DNA of 30,369 nucleotides from a virus, in the IMG/VR virus record IMGVR_UViG_3300037070_006048, positions 1-30,369 of that record; one strand, 5' to 3'. This document shows positions 1 to 8,800 of this stretch, in pieces. The position numbers were made by a program, and so were the translations under genes. Within the stretch, counting starts at the first letter, position 1; the number at the start of each line of letters is the position of its first letter. The notes below the pieces were generated by a model. That model saw nothing but the letters and a program-made list of their open reading frames with translations. It did not search any database and had not been told where the DNA came from.

Positions 1-137
1 ACCGTAATCAGTTGAGCATCGCCGATCACCTGACCGGCTAGCTCCATCAGCGGGGATCCGGTATCGTTCAGATCGGCCAGGGAAATGTTTTCCTCGTCGT
101 CTGTCCATCGCTTGGAAGGGTAGACCAGGACGCTCAT
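1..137 (-). CDS. Hypothetical phage protein, N-terminal part only
   Basis: The leftmost gene starts with ATG at 137 and runs off the window, so only about 45 residues are visible. It begins MSVLVYPSKRWTDDEE and continues with an acidic stretch (SLADLNDTGSPLMEL). Its ATG overlaps the TGA of the upstream tail-accessory gene as ATGA, so it is very probably translated by coupling within the late operon. No motif is recognisable in the visible part. Given its place after a gp10-like protein it may be another virion protein, but that is inferred from position only. Confidence 0.6.
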   Translation of the reverse strand, partial: MSVLVYPSKRWTDDEENISLADLNDTGSPLMELAGQVIGDAQLIT

Positions 138-1963
138 GCTGTGCGTCCTTCCCGTTCGGCCGGGGCGCTTTCGACCACCGTCCCTAAGACCGTTGCGTTG
201 CCTCCGTTGCTTTCCACCCGGTAACTGGCGTAGCGCGTCCGGCGCGAGAGCGAACATTGGACGACACTTTCCTGTTCCACTTCGATCGGGATCGGCTCGC
301 TCCCAGGGAGGAAACCGTCTCCCGCCCGGATCGCGTAGTCGAGGCGTTTCGGGGCCAGAAAATCGTCGTTGGCGTTGGTGATGAGATAGGGGGCTTGACT
401 GAGCACGTCGTACTTCGTTCGGTCCGGGTCGATCTTTTTCTTTACCTCCTCGTCATTCACCCCGGCCAGGAGCTCGGTCACGACCACGTTGGGATCATAG
501 GTCGAGATGGCGAGCTGGAGCCCGGCCATTTTCCGTTTCATGTTCCCGGTCGCCCCGATCGTCGCGTAGCCGCGCGTCTCCATGACCCCCCGGATCGGGT
601 AGGTCTTGGGCTCCTCGCCCGCCGCGTTGGCTTGCTGGAGTTGATCGTCGCGGCCCTCATACATGAGGCGCACCGCGGCCGGGCTGTTGCTCACCGCCCA
701 AACGCGGCGACGGCCGTAGAACTCGAAGCCGATCAGGTTATCGATTCGGAGCGGGTTAGGGATCGGCGGATCCACCCGGCCCCGCCGGTCGACATGTTCC
801 CGGCCAAACCAGAGATCCACCGCTGCCCATTTCCGGGTTACGATATCGAGGACCAGGACGGCGTTGTTAAAATTGCATCCGTCCATCGGGACCGAGAAAT
901 AGGCGAAAGTCCCGTCCATGTTCGCGCAAGCCTGGTCGATCGCGGCCCAATTGATCCGGTTAAAGAGCGGCGCGATCATGTCGCTCACTGGCGTCGGATC
1001 GATCTCGAGGCCGCCCGCCGGTTGCCCGGTCCGCCCGGTCTGGATGATCCGGTAAATCGCGCCTTTGCCCGCGTCGGAGAGGAACAGGAGCTCGCTCCCG
1101 GTAAACACCGCGCACTTGCGAGCGGCCAGGCCGACCCCTGCGGGCCCAGGAATGTTGTTCATGCTCGGGGGCGGATCGCTCGCCGGGGAGAGGTTCAAGG
1201 CCAGGGCGCGAAACCACGAATCGCCCAGGTCGCCCGGGATCGGGCCGAGCAGGTCAAAGGATCGGCCTTTGCCGATGATGAGCCCGAATTGCGCCGGGTA
1301 AGGGAAGGCCCCGACAATGTCGTCGCTTGTCCCGGTGTTGATCCGAAACTTGTGCAAGATCGAATCGTAAAGGGTGTAGTTGTTGATATCGCTCGCCCCC
1401 ATCCAACCGGGCTCGGTCGGGATCGGGAACCAGGCCCGGCCCAAAAAGTTGATACTCCAGGGTGCGCGCGGGATCGGGAGGAACCCGAGCCCCAGGCTCG
1501 GCTCAGGGATATCGGTAAAGCCGAGTGGATCCAGGCCGTCCCATTGCAGGGTCGGCATACTGATATCGTCCGAGTGCATCAGGACCTTGTCGAATTGCTG
1601 GCAAAACTCGATCCGGCCGAACGGCGCGAATGGTGTCGGGATCTCGACCGGCACGGTCCCGGAGCGGATTGAGATCACCTTGGTCTGCGTGGCTAGGAGG
1701 CCCATCTCGCGACCGTTCGGGTTCGAGTAGGGGCCGCTCCCCAGGAGAGTGTTGGCCCCGTATAAATTGGCAAAGAGCGGGGTCCTGGTCCCCGGCCGGT
1801 CGGTCACCTTGCCGTCGTGACACCGCTTATTGTCCCCGCGAGCGTAGTAGCCTGGCTGGAGCGTCCACCTGGGATCGCGCATGTTCAAGCCGACGAAGCC
1901 CTCGTCCCCCTCGAGGGTTGGCTGCGACGGCGAAACCGGCGAGAGATTGTACGGGCCGCTCAT
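134..1963 (-). CDS. Virion protein, probable P22 gp10-like tail accessory/DNA stabilisation protein
   Basis: A 609-residue protein. Residues about 20-65 (GFVGLNMRDPRWTLQPG, then GDNKRCHDGKVTDRPGT) follow a pattern typical of podoviral beta-propeller neck proteins, which open with a 'GGLN.R..P..L..G.....N.R...G....R.GT' signature. These proteins plug the portal channel and connect it to the tail needle or spike. P22 gp10 is shorter (about 470 residues). The body is rich in Trp, Pro and Gly with repeated short beta-type segments, as expected of a propeller. The gene lies 6 bases after the endolysin and overlaps the next gene by ATGA. The family call rests on the N-terminal signature and context; a generic tail protein is the alternative. 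Confidence 0.6.
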   Translation of the reverse strand: MSGPYNLSPVSPSQPTLEGDEGFVGLNMRDPRWTLQPGYYARGDNKRCHDGKVTDRPGTRTPLFANLYGANTLLGSGPYSNPNGREMGLLATQTKVISIRSGTVPVEIPTPFAPFGRIEFCQQFDKVLMHSDDISMPTLQWDGLDPLGFTDIPEPSLGLGFLPIPRAPWSINFLGRAWFPIPTEPGWMGASDINNYTLYDSILHKFRINTGTSDDIVGAFPYPAQFGLIIGKGRSFDLLGPIPGDLGDSWFRALALNLSPASDPPPSMNNIPGPAGVGLAARKCAVFTGSELLFLSDAGKGAIYRIIQTGRTGQPAGGLEIDPTPVSDMIAPLFNRINWAAIDQACANMDGTFAYFSVPMDGCNFNNAVLVLDIVTRKWAAVDLWFGREHVDRRGRVDPPIPNPLRIDNLIGFEFYGRRRVWAVSNSPAAVRLMYEGRDDQLQQANAAGEEPKTYPIRGVMETRGYATIGATGNMKRKMAGLQLAISTYDPNVVVTELLAGVNDEEVKKKIDPDRTKYDVLSQAPYLITNANDDFLAPKRLDYAIRAGDGFLPGSEPIPIEVEQESVVQCSLSRRTRYASYRVESNGGNATVLGTVVESAPAEREGRTA

Positions 1964-1969
1964 AGGTTC

Positions 1970-2566
1970 TCATGCTGCCATGACGCGATCGGCGGCGGGC
2001 GATCCGAGCGTTGCCTCGGCCAGGATCTCGACCCGGTTCAGCCATCCGTCGAGGAAACGGTCACGGAAGGGTTTGCCGTTGAGCTTGGCCGGTCGTTTCC
2101 GGTAATAGGTGCAACGTGCCCGCAGAAAATTGATGAGCTCCTGGTCCCCGGCCGCGTTCACGGCCGCGAGCGTCTTGGGACCGATGAGGCCGTCCACCTT
2201 TGCCCCTACGGCTTTTTGTAGATTCGTCCCGACCCATCCGATCCCGGGGTTGACGGCCGAGTCCAGGACGGCCAGGTCCCACGGCGCTTTCATTTCGGCG
2301 CAGCGCGCTTTGTCCCAGGCTTCGTGGCGATAGATCTCGATCGCTTCCGCCTCGGTCAGGTTGACCACGTCGACGTTCGGGTGGTCGCGTTGGTCGATCC
2401 CGTATTTGGTCGTCCCGCCGGGATCGTTCGGGTCGCGATCGATATGCGCTCCGCCCTCCCGGGCCAGAACGAATTTGACGCACTCCAGGAAGCGAGCCTC
2501 TGAGGACGGAGCAACCTTGGGCTCGGCGGACCCGGTGCCTTGCTTTCCAGTTACTCCGTCGCTCAT
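1970..2566 (-). CDS. Endolysin, GH108-type muramidase with peptidoglycan-binding segment
   Basis: A 198-residue lysis enzyme expected to cleave the glycan backbone of peptidoglycan at the end of infection. Residues 34-57 contain the glycoside hydrolase family 108 signature LAREGG, then DPNDPGGTTKYGI; Glu37 in the EGG motif is the expected catalytic acid. A C-terminal segment around 112-136 (TNLQKAVGAKVDGLIGPKTL) matches the peptidoglycan-binding repeat normally fused to GH108 enzymes. There is no signal peptide or SAR segment, so export should depend on a holin; the small membrane proteins encoded just upstream are candidates. Length is normal for the family. The ATG at 2566 has AAGGCG about 8 bases upstream. 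Confidence 0.88.
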   Translation of the reverse strand: MSDGVTGKQGTGSAEPKVAPSSEARFLECVKFVLAREGGAHIDRDPNDPGGTTKYGIDQRDHPNVDVVNLTEAEAIEIYRHEAWDKARCAEMKAPWDLAVLDSAVNPGIGWVGTNLQKAVGAKVDGLIGPKTLAAVNAAGDQELINFLRARCTYYRKRPAKLNGKPFRDRFLDGWLNRVEILAEATLGSPAADRVMAA

Positions 2567-2596
2567 TGTGGTTCGCCTTTTCCGGGGAAGGCCGTG

Positions 2597-2866
2597 CTAA
2601 GACGGCTGGCCGGGGTTCTCGCTCGGCGGCGTGTCCGCCTGGGTTTCTCCTTCGGGTGGCGGCGGCGTTTCGTCGCCCTCTTTTTCGGGCGCTTCACCAA
2701 GGCCCCCGGCGGCGACGCCCGCGCGGGCTTCGGCGACGCTCTGCGCGGCCTTGTTGATGCTCGGCGTGTCCGGCGTTCCTTCTTCGCGCACGGGCGGGGT
2801 TTCCTCCCCGGTGGCGGGATCTGTCTTTACTTCGGGATCAGCGGGATCTGTCTTTGGATCGTCCAT
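2597..2866 (-). CDS. Acidic, proline-rich small protein
   Basis: An 89-residue low-complexity protein, MDDPKTDPADPEVKTD onward, dominated by Pro, Glu, Asp, Thr and Gly and ending PPSENPGQPS. It is predicted to be disordered. The ATG at 2866 is chosen because AGGAG sits 4 bases upstream; an in-frame ATG at 2923 would add 19 residues but would overlap the end of the upstream gene. It lies between the small membrane proteins and the endolysin, so a role in the lysis cassette or as a virion linker is possible, but no function can be read from the sequence. Confidence 0.65.
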   Translation of the reverse strand: MDDPKTDPADPEVKTDPATGEETPPVREEGTPDTPSINKAAQSVAEARAGVAAGGLGEAPEKEGDETPPPPEGETQADTPPSENPGQPS

Positions 2867-2919
2867 TTTTCTCCTTTGGTTGTTAGGTTTGTTAGGTTGA
2901 GCCTGGAGGGTAACAAAGT

Positions 2920-3117
2920 TCAAAATCCAAATAGGTAAAAGCCCAGGATCCCGAACAGGATGATTTGCACGGCGGCGGTCCCACGGACCACGTTAGGGTT
3001 ATCTCTCCACCCGAATGAGCCGATGGCCCAAAGGATCAGGAGCAGCCAGAAGATGATGCGCGGCATCGTTAGATCGCCCCGGCTGCTGACCTGGGCGAGG
3101 ATCGTTAATAGGTTCAT
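2920..3117 (-). CDS. Small membrane protein, holin candidate
   Basis: A 65-residue protein with two hydrophobic spans: about 19-35 (PRIIFWLLLILWAIGSFGW) and 47-65 (TAAVQIILFGILGFYLFGF), joined by a short polar loop WRDNPNVVR. A good ribosome site (AGAAGGA) precedes the ATG at 3117; an internal ATG at codon 18 is possible. Two-span small proteins next to an endolysin are often class II holins that permeabilise the inner membrane, and that is the inference here. No holin family signature is recognisable by eye. The next gene upstream encodes another small membrane protein, so which of them is the holin is open. Confidence 0.65.
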   Translation of the reverse strand: MNLLTILAQVSSRGDLTMPRIIFWLLLILWAIGSFGWRDNPNVVRGTAAVQIILFGILGFYLFGF

Positions 3118-3121
3118 GTTT

Positions 3122-3334
3122 TTATCCTTCTACTTGGGTTTCTTTTGCCGTCCAACGGCCTACCAGCTTTAAGACTAACGTCGCCCCGATCCCGATCTTG
3201 ATAATCCAGGGGACCCAGGTGGCCGGGAAAATCTGATTAACCAGGTCGAGCGTGTCCTTGTCGTAAGGGATGGCCGCGACCAGGGTGAACGCCATCGTGA
3301 GATCTGAGGCTACGAGTGTTTTGTTGATCTTCAT
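3122..3334 (-). CDS. Small membrane protein of the lysis region
   Basis: A 70-residue protein. Residues 1-23 are moderately hydrophobic (LTMAFTLVAAIPYD) and residues 36-58 (FPATWVPWIIKIGIGATLVL) form a likely membrane span, followed by a basic/polar tail (KLVGRWTAKETQVEG). The size, the WVPW entry into the span and the position are reminiscent of short phage holin-like proteins. Its ATG overlaps the stop of the upstream coiled-coil protein (ATGA), showing translational coupling. Holin or antiholin is an inference from context. Confidence 0.65.
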   Translation of the reverse strand: MKINKTLVASDLTMAFTLVAAIPYDKDTLDLVNQIFPATWVPWIIKIGIGATLVLKLVGRWTAKETQVEG

Positions 3335-3621
3335 GGGTCCACTTTCCGTTGTAAGTCTTTCACTTCGCGCTCCAGCTCCTTCAACCGCTCATTCTGGCGT
3401 TCCTGTTGCTTGTCGTAATTCTTCTCGAAGATTTCAAATGAGACTGTGCCCTTGCTGTCCATCCGCTCGATCCTTGGCGCGATCTCCTCTTTCCAGATAA
3501 CCAGGTCGTGGACTTTTTGGCGAGCCCCCCCAACGACAAAAGCAGCAACGATGACACCGGCGACAAAAGAGAGGATCTGTTTGCCGATCCCAAACCACTC
3601 TGTTTTGTGCTCGGGCTCCAT
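3331..3621 (-). CDS. Membrane-anchored coiled-coil protein, possible i-spanin-like lysis protein
   Basis: A 96-residue protein with one N-terminal membrane span at about 14-33 (ILSFVAGVIVAAFVVGGA) followed by a charged helix (residues 37-96, with ERQNERLKELEREVKDLQRK) that should form a coiled coil in the periplasm. This N-in/C-out layout matches inner-membrane spanins (Rz type), which fuse the inner and outer membranes at lysis; no outer-membrane partner is evident. The ATG at 3621 follows the TAA of the esterase gene by a few bases; the longer in-frame ORF would start inside the esterase and is less likely. Tail-end coiled-coil proteins of other roles are alternatives. Confidence 0.6.
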   Translation of the reverse strand: MEPEHKTEWFGIGKQILSFVAGVIVAAFVVGGARQKVHDLVIWKEEIAPRIERMDSKGTVSFEIFEKNYDKQQERQNERLKELEREVKDLQRKVDP

Positions 3622-3625
3622 CCCA

Positions 3626-4531
3626 TTACACGTTCCCTTTGAGCCAGGTGATGACGGCGTCCCGGACCAGGATCGAGCTCCCGTTCTCAATTGGCAGGTT
3701 CCAATACTTGAAAGCGTGGGTCTGTTCGATCACTGGCACCGTCGCGAGCTTGAACGTGTTCGGCTCCGGCGTGTCGGCCTGGCTCTCGGTCATCCCGCAT
3801 TTCAGCAGGCCCCGGATCAGGCTCGGGAACTGGAACGTGTCCACTCCGCCCGAGTCGTCGCTCGAGATCAACGCGAAGATCGGCGGGAGATTGTCTCGTT
3901 CCGCGTAGGTGAGCGGCGAGGCTTTGCGCAACGCCTTCATGTCCCAGGGACCATCGGGGAAGGTGTCCGGGATATCGACGTAGTTGGTGATCGCGTCGTG
4001 GTAGTTAGTCTCCCCGGGCGGATAATCGACTTTGAGATGGGCCTCGTCGTCGAACTGGTAGACCCCGCTGCATAGCACAACCAGGTCGGGCTTGTCATCG
4101 CCCCACTTCCCGCGCGCCGCCATGTACATCGCGTGCGAAGCGCCGGCCGATCCGCCGATACAATAAACGCGACCGTCACACCGTGGATGCGCGCGCGCAG
4201 CTCGCACGGCCGCCCGGCAATCGTCGCTCTGTTTCGGGTAATGACCCTCGTCGCCTACCGTGTTCTGACCTGGGGCCTGGTGGTTGGGCTCGTTCATCGC
4301 GTCGTGCGGTGGGGCCAGGCGATACTCGCTCGGGATCCCGATAAACCCGGCCCGGGCCAGATCGTCGGCCACGTTGAGCGGTCCCATCTCGCCCGACTTG
4401 AACCCGCCCGGGTGCCAGACAAGGCAGGCCGGGGCTTTCTCCGAGCCTGGCGGGAGGATGATGGACCATAGCAGTTGCACGCCACTGGAGGCGGTTCTAA
4501 AGGGGATTCGATCTGGTCGTTGTTGAGGCAT
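3626..4531 (-). CDS. Stand-alone alpha/beta-hydrolase, acetyl-esterase/HSL type
   Basis: A 301-residue esterase-like protein. Residues 38-48 (VWHPGGFKSG) match the oxyanion-hole region of the hormone-sensitive-lipase/acetyl-esterase family (usually HGG; here HPGG). SEYRLAPP (68-75) is the family's YRL.P motif, and GGSAGAS (126-132) carries the nucleophile Ser128 in G-x-S-x-G. His272 (IEQTHAF) and an Asp near 225-230 would complete the triad. There is no signal peptide. It is clearly paralogous to residues 1-325 of the 1230-aa protein encoded at 5804-9496 (shared stretches EYRLAPP, GHYPKQ, DGRVY, IGGSAG, PGETN). In a tail operon the likely job is removing acyl groups from host surface polysaccharide; the substrate is not readable. 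Confidence 0.85.
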   Translation of the reverse strand: MPQQRPDRIPFRTASSGVQLLWSIILPPGSEKAPACLVWHPGGFKSGEMGPLNVADDLARAGFIGIPSEYRLAPPHDAMNEPNHQAPGQNTVGDEGHYPKQSDDCRAAVRAARAHPRCDGRVYCIGGSAGASHAMYMAARGKWGDDKPDLVVLCSGVYQFDDEAHLKVDYPPGETNYHDAITNYVDIPDTFPDGPWDMKALRKASPLTYAERDNLPPIFALISSDDSGGVDTFQFPSLIRGLLKCGMTESQADTPEPNTFKLATVPVIEQTHAFKYWNLPIENGSSILVRDAVITWLKGNV

Positions 4532-4562
4532 AAGTTTGGATTTTTTTGAGCGTTTCGGTTGG

Positions 4563-5153
4563 TTATGGGATCGGGTAAATTGTGACGTAAAAGGAAATCG
4601 TCCCGGTGTTGATGCTGTTCGCCATCTGCCGGATGACCAGTGAGCTCGAGATTGACATAACGGCGGCCGCGTTCGCGCCCCAATTGTTCGCGGTCGGGCT
4701 GCTGGTCGCGGCCGGGGCGGTCGTTTGCAGCATTTGTGTCCCTCCGCCCGCTGCCGCGTCGAAAAGTGCGAGCGTCCCGGCGGCCATCGATCCGGTTTGC
4801 GTCTCGTTCACGAACCAACTGCACGCCGTGACGGCGGTATTGCCGCGCACCGCCCAACGGGTAACCCCGGCCGGGAGCGTGATCGTCGCGATATCCCTCG
4901 GGTTGCCGCTCGTCGTGATCGCCTGGCTTTTGAGGTAAAACGTGATCGCCCCGTTAATGACGGTGGCGTCGGCGGCCGTGGTCGTCATTTGCGCCTGGTT
5001 GATCGCGCCGGTCAGTTGGCTCCCGGCGATTGATTTGTTCGTGAGCGTTTGGGTCCCGTTGGTCGTGACGTTGCCCCCGGGGATCTGGATCTTTTGGGCG
5101 GATGCGGTCGCGATCGCCGCGACCAGGAAGCTAAGAGCAAGAATGTTTTTCAT
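4563..5153 (-). CDS. Signal-peptide protein with tail-fibre-like sequence
   Basis: A 196-residue protein. It opens with a classic signal peptide, MKNILALSFLVAAIATASAQ, with cleavage expected after ASA. The mature part has GTQTLTNKSIAGSQLTGAI, a phrase common in phage tail-fibre shafts, and an Ala/Thr-rich beta-type C-terminal half ending TGTISFYVTIYPIP, like fibre tip domains. The ATG at 5153 is chosen over a TTG at 5168 because the signal peptide then starts correctly and the ATG lies 4 bases after the upstream stop. No Shine-Dalgarno is visible. A secretion signal is unusual for an assembled tail fibre; a secreted phage-encoded surface protein is the alternative. Confidence 0.7.
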   Translation of the reverse strand: MKNILALSFLVAAIATASAQKIQIPGGNVTTNGTQTLTNKSIAGSQLTGAINQAQMTTTAADATVINGAITFYLKSQAITTSGNPRDIATITLPAGVTRWAVRGNTAVTACSWFVNETQTGSMAAGTLALFDAAAGGGTQMLQTTAPAATSSPTANNWGANAAAVMSISSSLVIRQMANSINTGTISFYVTIYPIP

Positions 5154-5157
5154 AGTG

Positions 5158-5799
5158 TTAAGGTGCAATTTTCCAGGCGATATAACGAGGGGATCCGGTC
5201 ATCGAAATGACACTGACGGCCCCGGTCCAGTTGTCGATCCTAACCTGGCCGCCCCGGCCATCGTCGGCCGCGACTCCGCAGGGCAGGATGAAACTGAGTG
5301 AGCTCGTCGTTGGGCTCGCCCCAAATTTCACCCCGAGCGCGTCGGCCGCGTCCAGGTTTTGAATAAACCCAACCTCTCCGGCGGCCAGAGTAAAGACGGT
5401 TGTGTTGTCGGTCGTTGAGATCGTGAAAGTGCTGGGGACCCCGGCATACTGTTTTAGGACGGCCGTGTTGGTCTTGATCGCGTCGATATCGGTCGTCAGG
5501 CGTCGCAGTTTGGCGGAGATCGAGCCTGTGCCTCCGGCCGATGAGACAGAATCCGCCAAGGTCCCCTCGACTACATCGGCCCCGTCCGCGATCGTGACGG
5601 CTCCGCCCCCGCCACCACCGCCCCCGGTCGCGTCGACGTAGGCCCCGGCCGTGTCGACCAGGCGGACCGGGAGCGCGTGCGTCCCGTCGCTGTTCACCTT
5701 CACCTTGGGATCGTTGATGTTGACGTTGCTGGTCTGACCGATGGCCAGTTGGCAGAGGGCGAGCCCGGCGAGGGCCAGGACGAGGATCTTTGTTTTCAT
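5158..5799 (-). CDS. Signal-peptide protein with phage tail-type sequence
   Basis: A 213-residue protein starting with the signal peptide MKTKILVLALAGLALCQLAIGQ. A glycine run (about 59-66) links to a region reading GADVVEGTLADSVSSAGG, then SISAKLRRLTTDIDAIKTN, which resembles phage structural proteins carrying 'DG.D...G...D....G...T....LR.I..D' segments. The C-terminal part (VSVISMTGSPRYIAWKIAP) is beta-rich. The Cys in the signal region (LALCQLAIG) does not form a clear lipobox. It lies 4 bases after the 1230-aa gene and 4 bases before the next signal-peptide gene, so the two secreted proteins are an adjacent pair. Function is unknown; a surface or tail-associated role is inferred. Confidence 0.7.
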   Translation of the reverse strand: MKTKILVLALAGLALCQLAIGQTSNVNINDPKVKVNSDGTHALPVRLVDTAGAYVDATGGGGGGGGAVTIADGADVVEGTLADSVSSAGGTGSISAKLRRLTTDIDAIKTNTAVLKQYAGVPSTFTISTTDNTTVFTLAAGEVGFIQNLDAADALGVKFGASPTTSSLSFILPCGVAADDGRGGQVRIDNWTGAVSVISMTGSPRYIAWKIAP

Positions 5800-5803
5800 G
5801 TTT

Positions 5804-8800
5804 TTATGTTGGTGGATTTGGGACTACATCGCCCCACTCGTTCAAACAGGTGTCCGAAATTGTATTGACCGTGTCGGCCGGTGGCAAGGTTACTGCGAGC
5901 ACGACCTGGCGGCCCCATCGGCGCGGGCCGGTCAGTCGGTAACGTGGCGGGTTCGCACCGACCTCGAGATGTTTGTCCTCGGCGCGGGCCAGGAACTTCG
6001 CGGCCTCCTTCTGGAACATGCCTTTTTGCTGGAGATCGGCCGCCTCGTCGCTTGCTACCATGTAAGTCACGTAGCCCGCCAGGAAGGCCGGGAACGGCAC
6101 GAGCGCCCAATACTGATCCGCCGACGTGTTTCCCGGATCGATCCCCTGGACCGGCTGGAGCGCCCGGTAAACGTCGCCGTCGCTCCAGAGCTGGAGATCG
6201 AGAGTTTTGTAGAGTTTCGTAGAATCGAAATCGCTCGCGCTGAAATGGTAGGTGACGGCGCGATATTTGATGAACACGGTCGCACCGCCGAACCGGAACA
6301 CCTCGAGGCCGCGTGTGCTCATTTGCCAGGGGAGCGAGCGCGGGGTCGGCCGGGTCACGTCGCGCGGATCGCTCGGGAACACTTCCAAGACCTGGCCGAG
6401 CCGACGACGGCAACGCTGGAGCTCCTCGACAAAGAAGTCGTTGGCGGCGAGCTCGAAGGAATTGAAGAACGCGATATTTGTCGGGACCGTGCCCCTGGGT
6501 GCGTCCAGGAAACAACGATAATATCCCTGGCCGGTGACCAGGCCATCGACCCCGACCTGGCCCAGGTAATAGACTTCGTCGCCGACTTTCCAGTCGTCGA
6601 TCGCGTTCCAGATCCGGCGGAAAGCGCGCTCCTCGGTGATAGTCAGATCCGCCCAGGCGTGCAGAGTCCAGGCGTACTCGAGATGCCGGAAGATTTCCGA
6701 GATCCAGCGGCGCGCTCGAGCTGGCGTGAGATCGAACCACTCGATGGCCAGGAGATCCGCGATCGCAAACAGGATATGATCCCGGAAATTGAGCCGTTGA
6801 TAGTTGAGCGACGGCGGAGGGATGAACGAGGGCAGGGGCGGGGGCGGTGGCTCGATGATGATTCCACCCGTAAAGAGGTCATGCGAGTATTCGATGGCGC
6901 CGGGGATCCCGAGCGCGTCGGCCGAATACATCTCCCGGTAATTGGCCCCGTAGCCAAAGATGATATTGCCGACCGTGTTGGAGATCGTCGTCGGATCGCC
7001 CGCCACTCCGCCGTTCATGCGGAAGTTGGGATCGTTAAAGCAAAACCAGAGATCCTGGCCCGCGACGAAGTTGCCCCGTTGATGAATATCCCAAAGGAGC
7101 TTGAGGGTCCCGGTTCCTGGGGCCAGTGGCGTCCTGGTTGAAAATGAGTTGACCGTGGTTACGAGGCGATTCGGGTAGGCAAAATTGATGTTCCCGCAGG
7201 TCGTTTTGGCCAGGAAATTCGGGATATCAGGGTCGCCCGCCAGGTCGGCCGCCGTCTTGTCGAGCACGTCCCCGTTATTGCCGATCGCCGTCTCGATCAG
7301 GACCCCCGGGAAAGCGGCCGTTGCCACGTCGAAGAACCCGGTCTGACGGAAGCGCACGTCCAGGACGACATTGCTCGCCGTCGCCGTCGTGTTATTGGTC
7401 AACTGGACTTCGGTCGGGCTCGTCCAGCTCGCGATAAAGGTCAGGTTTGGGATCCCGGCTCCTTCCACGCCTTTGCCAACGTCGGCCAGGGTCCAGTTCG
7501 CGCTGAGTGAAACCAGGCGCTTGTTGCTGAACGTCTGGCCATCAGTGAGCGCGAAATGGGAGGTCTGCTTGATCGCCGTCTCGTTCATTTTGGCCGTCGT
7601 ATAGCCCGCCCCGCGCGTCGCGAACGTGGTCCCGATCGGCGAGTTGAGCCATTGCTGGTTCCAGTCGATCGAGGGATCGCTCGGATCCTTGCCGTGCGGG
7701 ACGTTCCAGTCCTCGGTCTGCGAGTTGGCGTACGCGATCCGAAACACCACGATCGACGATTTTTCGAGCGGGGTCAGGAGGTTGGTGAAGAACAGATCGT
7801 AACCCAAGCGGTTAATCATCCGCTTTTTGTATTTGCCGAAAGTCGGTTCCCAAAATACCGGGATCGTCGTCTCGTCCGGGCCGCTGTGGAATGGGCTCGG
7901 ATCGTTGTAGGTGAAGGTCGTGCCGTGGACCATGTCGTTGTTGTTCGGCGCGACGCGCGGGCGGCCCGCAATCGTCCAGGCGCATCCGCTATGGCTGCCG
8001 GTCGCGTTCACGTTCACCTGTGAGGTTGGGCTCGAGGAGAGTTTGGCGGTCGTCCCGTTGGTGACGGTGCCGATGTAGGTCGGCGCTCCCGGGATATCGG
8101 TCCCGGTGATTTGGCGGTGCACGTCCGCATCCGAGAAATTGGCCAGGGCCGAGGTAATAACTTCCGACCCGATCGTGACTCCGTCGGTCACTGAGCCGGG
8201 GTTCCCGGCCGGGGTGTTGCCGATCGCCGTGAAAACGAAATCCGGGGTTTTGCCGAAATTGGTATCCGCGCCCGCCATCGTCGCGATCGTTAATTGGACC
8301 TTCTTCCCGGCCGCGACGGCCGCCTGGATCCGGGGGACCAGGTTGGTCACGGTGTATTCGTAGACGCCGTCGAGCCGCTCGTAATCTTTCCAGTCGGTGT
8401 TGATCCCGATGCAATCGATGTTGGGGTCGTCGAGGATTTGTTGGGCAATGTCTTGCGACCCTGAGATCCCGACTATTACGCCCTGGAACGCTCCGCCGCT
8501 CGGGGGGATCGGGATCCCGCCCTGGAGCCAGGCAATCATCGCCTGGCCCGCTGTCGTGTGCCCCGCGATCCCGTCGATCGGCGTGTCCCAGACTTGGAAA
8601 GCGTGTTGGTGACCGGGCGATTGGACTACGTCGTATTTGACCTTGCGATATTCGGGAATGGCCAAGGTGGACCGGGTAAAGCCAACGGCCGGACTGGTCA
8701 GTTTGGGGATGAGGCCGTTTTGGACCTGGTCCTCGAGTGGCCCCTGGTCGCTTTGTCCGACGAGCCCGGTTGAGGTCGGGATCCCGAGCGAATCGTGGAC

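Noticed and set aside
257-1672. Long plus-strand open frame of 471 codons opposite the tail-accessory gene
   Set aside because: It mirrors the minus-strand gene; its composition (Arg, Asp, Gly, Val rich, no domain) is typical of an antisense shadow in GC-rich DNA.
5741-7141. Plus-strand open frame of 466 codons opposite the tail fusion
   Set aside because: Same antisense-shadow character; the minus strand has recognisable structural motifs over the whole stretch.
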